In this document: positions 45,130 through 45,978 of the stretch, piece by piece
Position numbering within the stretch: position 1 is the first letter of the stretch
Layout: every line of letters begins with the position of its first letter
Program-made: the position numbers and the translations under genes
Origin: an uncultured Sphingomonadaceae bacterium
GTDB taxonomy: Bacteria; Pseudomonadota; Alphaproteobacteria; Sphingomonadales; Sphingomonadaceae
Assembly (NCBI GenBank): GCA_937873035.1
Contig: CALMVA010000030.1
Location: forward strand, 1 to 45,978
Length of the DNA stretch: 45,978 nucleotides
Direction of reading: 5' to 3'
Notes under the pieces: generated by a model
The model's input: only the letters and a program-made list of their open reading frames with translations
Databases searched by the model: none
Told to the model about the DNA's origin: nothing

Positions 45130-45978
45130 TCAGCTATTGCCGCCGGGCGCGTTGACGCCCTTTGACTGGAGATATTTGCGGATGTTGCGCGCTGCCTGAC
45201 GCAGGCGCTGCTCATTTTCGACCATGGCGATACGGACAAAGCCCTCGCCATCCTCGCCATAGCCCACACCTGCCGCCACCGCGACCTTGGCCTCGGTCAG
45301 CAATTGCTTGGAAAATTCAAGGCTGCCCATGTCCTTCAACGCCGGGGGGAGGGGGGCCCAGGCGAACATCGAGGCCTTGGGGCTGGGGATGTCCCACCCC
45401 GCGCGGCCAAAGGCCTCGACCATCACGTCGCGCCGCTTCTGGTAAAGCTCGCGATTGGCGGCGACAATGTCTTGCGGGCCGTTGAGTGCGGCGCAGGCGG
45501 CGGCCTGAATGGGCGTGAACGCGCCATAATCCAGATAGCTCTTCACCCGCTTCAGCGCGGCGATGAGATGCGCGTTGCCAACGGCAAAGCCAACGCGCCA
45601 GCCTGCCATCGAGAAGGTCTTGGACATGGAGGTGAACTCGATCGCAACGTCCTTGGCACCCGGCACTTCAAGGATCGAGCGGGTCGGGTTGCCGTCAAAA
45701 TACAGCTCGGAATAGGCAAGGTCGGAAATGATCCAGACCTTGTTCTCCTTCGCCCAGGCGACCAGCCGTTCGTAAAAGGCCAGATCGACCGTCTCGGCGG
45801 TCGGGTTGGAGGGATAGTTGACGATCAGCACCGAGGGGCGTGGCACTGAATATTTCATCGCGCGGTCAAGCGATTCCCAATACCGCTCATCGGGTGTGGT
45901 CGGCACCGAGCGGATCGTTGCGCCCGCGATGATGAAGCCGAAGGTGTGGATCGGGTAGCTGGGGTTGGGCGCCAGCAC
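45130..45978 (-). CDS. alaC: AlaC-type class I/II aminotransferase, 3' part
   Basis: A PLP-dependent aminotransferase whose N-terminal third lies beyond the right edge; 282 residues are visible. The PLP Lys is in FTSMSKTFSMAGWRVGFAVGN, with the pyridine-contact Asp in SDLAYSELYFDG and the ASMFAWAPLPPAL and FVRIAMVENEQRLRQA segments near the end. These match the AlaC/YfdZ glutamate-pyruvate group and the related LL-diaminopimelate aminotransferases. The sequence MLAPNPSYPIHTFGF at the edge belongs to the interior of the protein, not its start. Confidence 0.9.
   Translation of the reverse strand: MLAPNPSYPIHTFGFIIAGATIRSVPTTPDERYWESLDRAMKYSVPRPSVLIVNYPSNPTAETVDLAFYERLVAWAKENKVWIISDLAYSELYFDGNPTRSILEVPGAKDVAIEFTSMSKTFSMAGWRVGFAVGNAHLIAALKRVKSYLDYGAFTPIQAAACAALNGPQDIVAANRELYQKRRDVMVEAFGRAGWDIPSPKASMFAWAPLPPALKDMGSLEFSKQLLTEAKVAVAAGVGYGEDGEGFVRIAMVENEQRLRQAARNIRKYLQSKGVNAPGGNS

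Overview
The window reads as GC-rich chromosomal DNA of an alphaproteobacterium, most likely a member of the Sphingomonadaceae. The pointers are a PhoK-like alkaline phosphatase, a CC_3452-type secreted protein paired with an HxlR regulator, a sphingomonad-style RHS fragment, a CYP153-like P450 and a compact ccoNOQP-ccoGHIS cluster under an Fnr/FixK regulator. The genus cannot be fixed from sequence reading alone. No rRNA and no CRISPR array was seen; there is one tRNA.

Layout. 1-1.3 kb: a DNA methyltransferase whose 3' end overlaps (ATGA) a gene running off the left edge, possibly a restriction partner. 1.4-6.5 kb: a tight co-directional run, recQ, a DUF442/TIGR01244 protein, a small membrane-anchored protein, a sterol-desaturase-family hydroxylase and a GMC flavin oxidoreductase. 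6.6-11.3 kb: a DsbD/ScsB-type thiol transporter, a PhoK-like phosphatase and a secreted beta-helix protein. 11.5-23.5 kb: a microaerobic block. fnrL is followed by a perfect FNR box and the cbb3 oxidase structural and assembly genes, each joined to the next by ATGA or longer overlaps, ending in a small secreted Cys-rich peptide gene. Then come ompW, a YgaP-like DUF2892 gene and a universal stress gene on the minus strand. They diverge from hemN across a second FNR box.

23.5-27.1 kb: copper handling (copA-copB, divergent copC-like gene lacking the usual His ligands) and a membrane protein behind a promoter with a perfect 20-bp palindrome. 27.1-28.4 kb: a graveyard of broken genes beside tRNA-Ala(CGC). 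It holds an IS3 OrfA stub, a truncated toxin-like C-terminus overlapping an AT-rich immunity-like gene with an internal stop, an RHS fragment and a frameshifted isochorismatase fragment. 28.7-31.1 kb: a zinc-independent NADP oxidoreductase, a TauD/TfdA dioxygenase and a proline-rich lipoprotein. 31.2-31.5 kb: a candidate structured RNA with a 15-codon mini-ORF behind an unusually complete Shine-Dalgarno. 

31.5-46 kb: phenylalanine hydroxylase, gyrB, a fatty acyl-CoA ligase, a CYP153-like P450, a NatAB-type ABC exporter, queG, a small secreted protein, a cardiolipin-synthase-like phospholipase D protein, rpoZ, an HxlR regulator with a divergent CC_3452 family gene, an acyl-CoA thioesterase and the 3' part of an AlaC-type aminotransferase that leaves the right edge.

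The strongest biological theme is oxygen limitation: FnrL, its two boxes, high-affinity oxidase, heme synthesis without O2, OmpW/Usp, and copper supply (CcoI, CopA/B/C). All assignments are from motifs and gene order read by eye; no database search was run.
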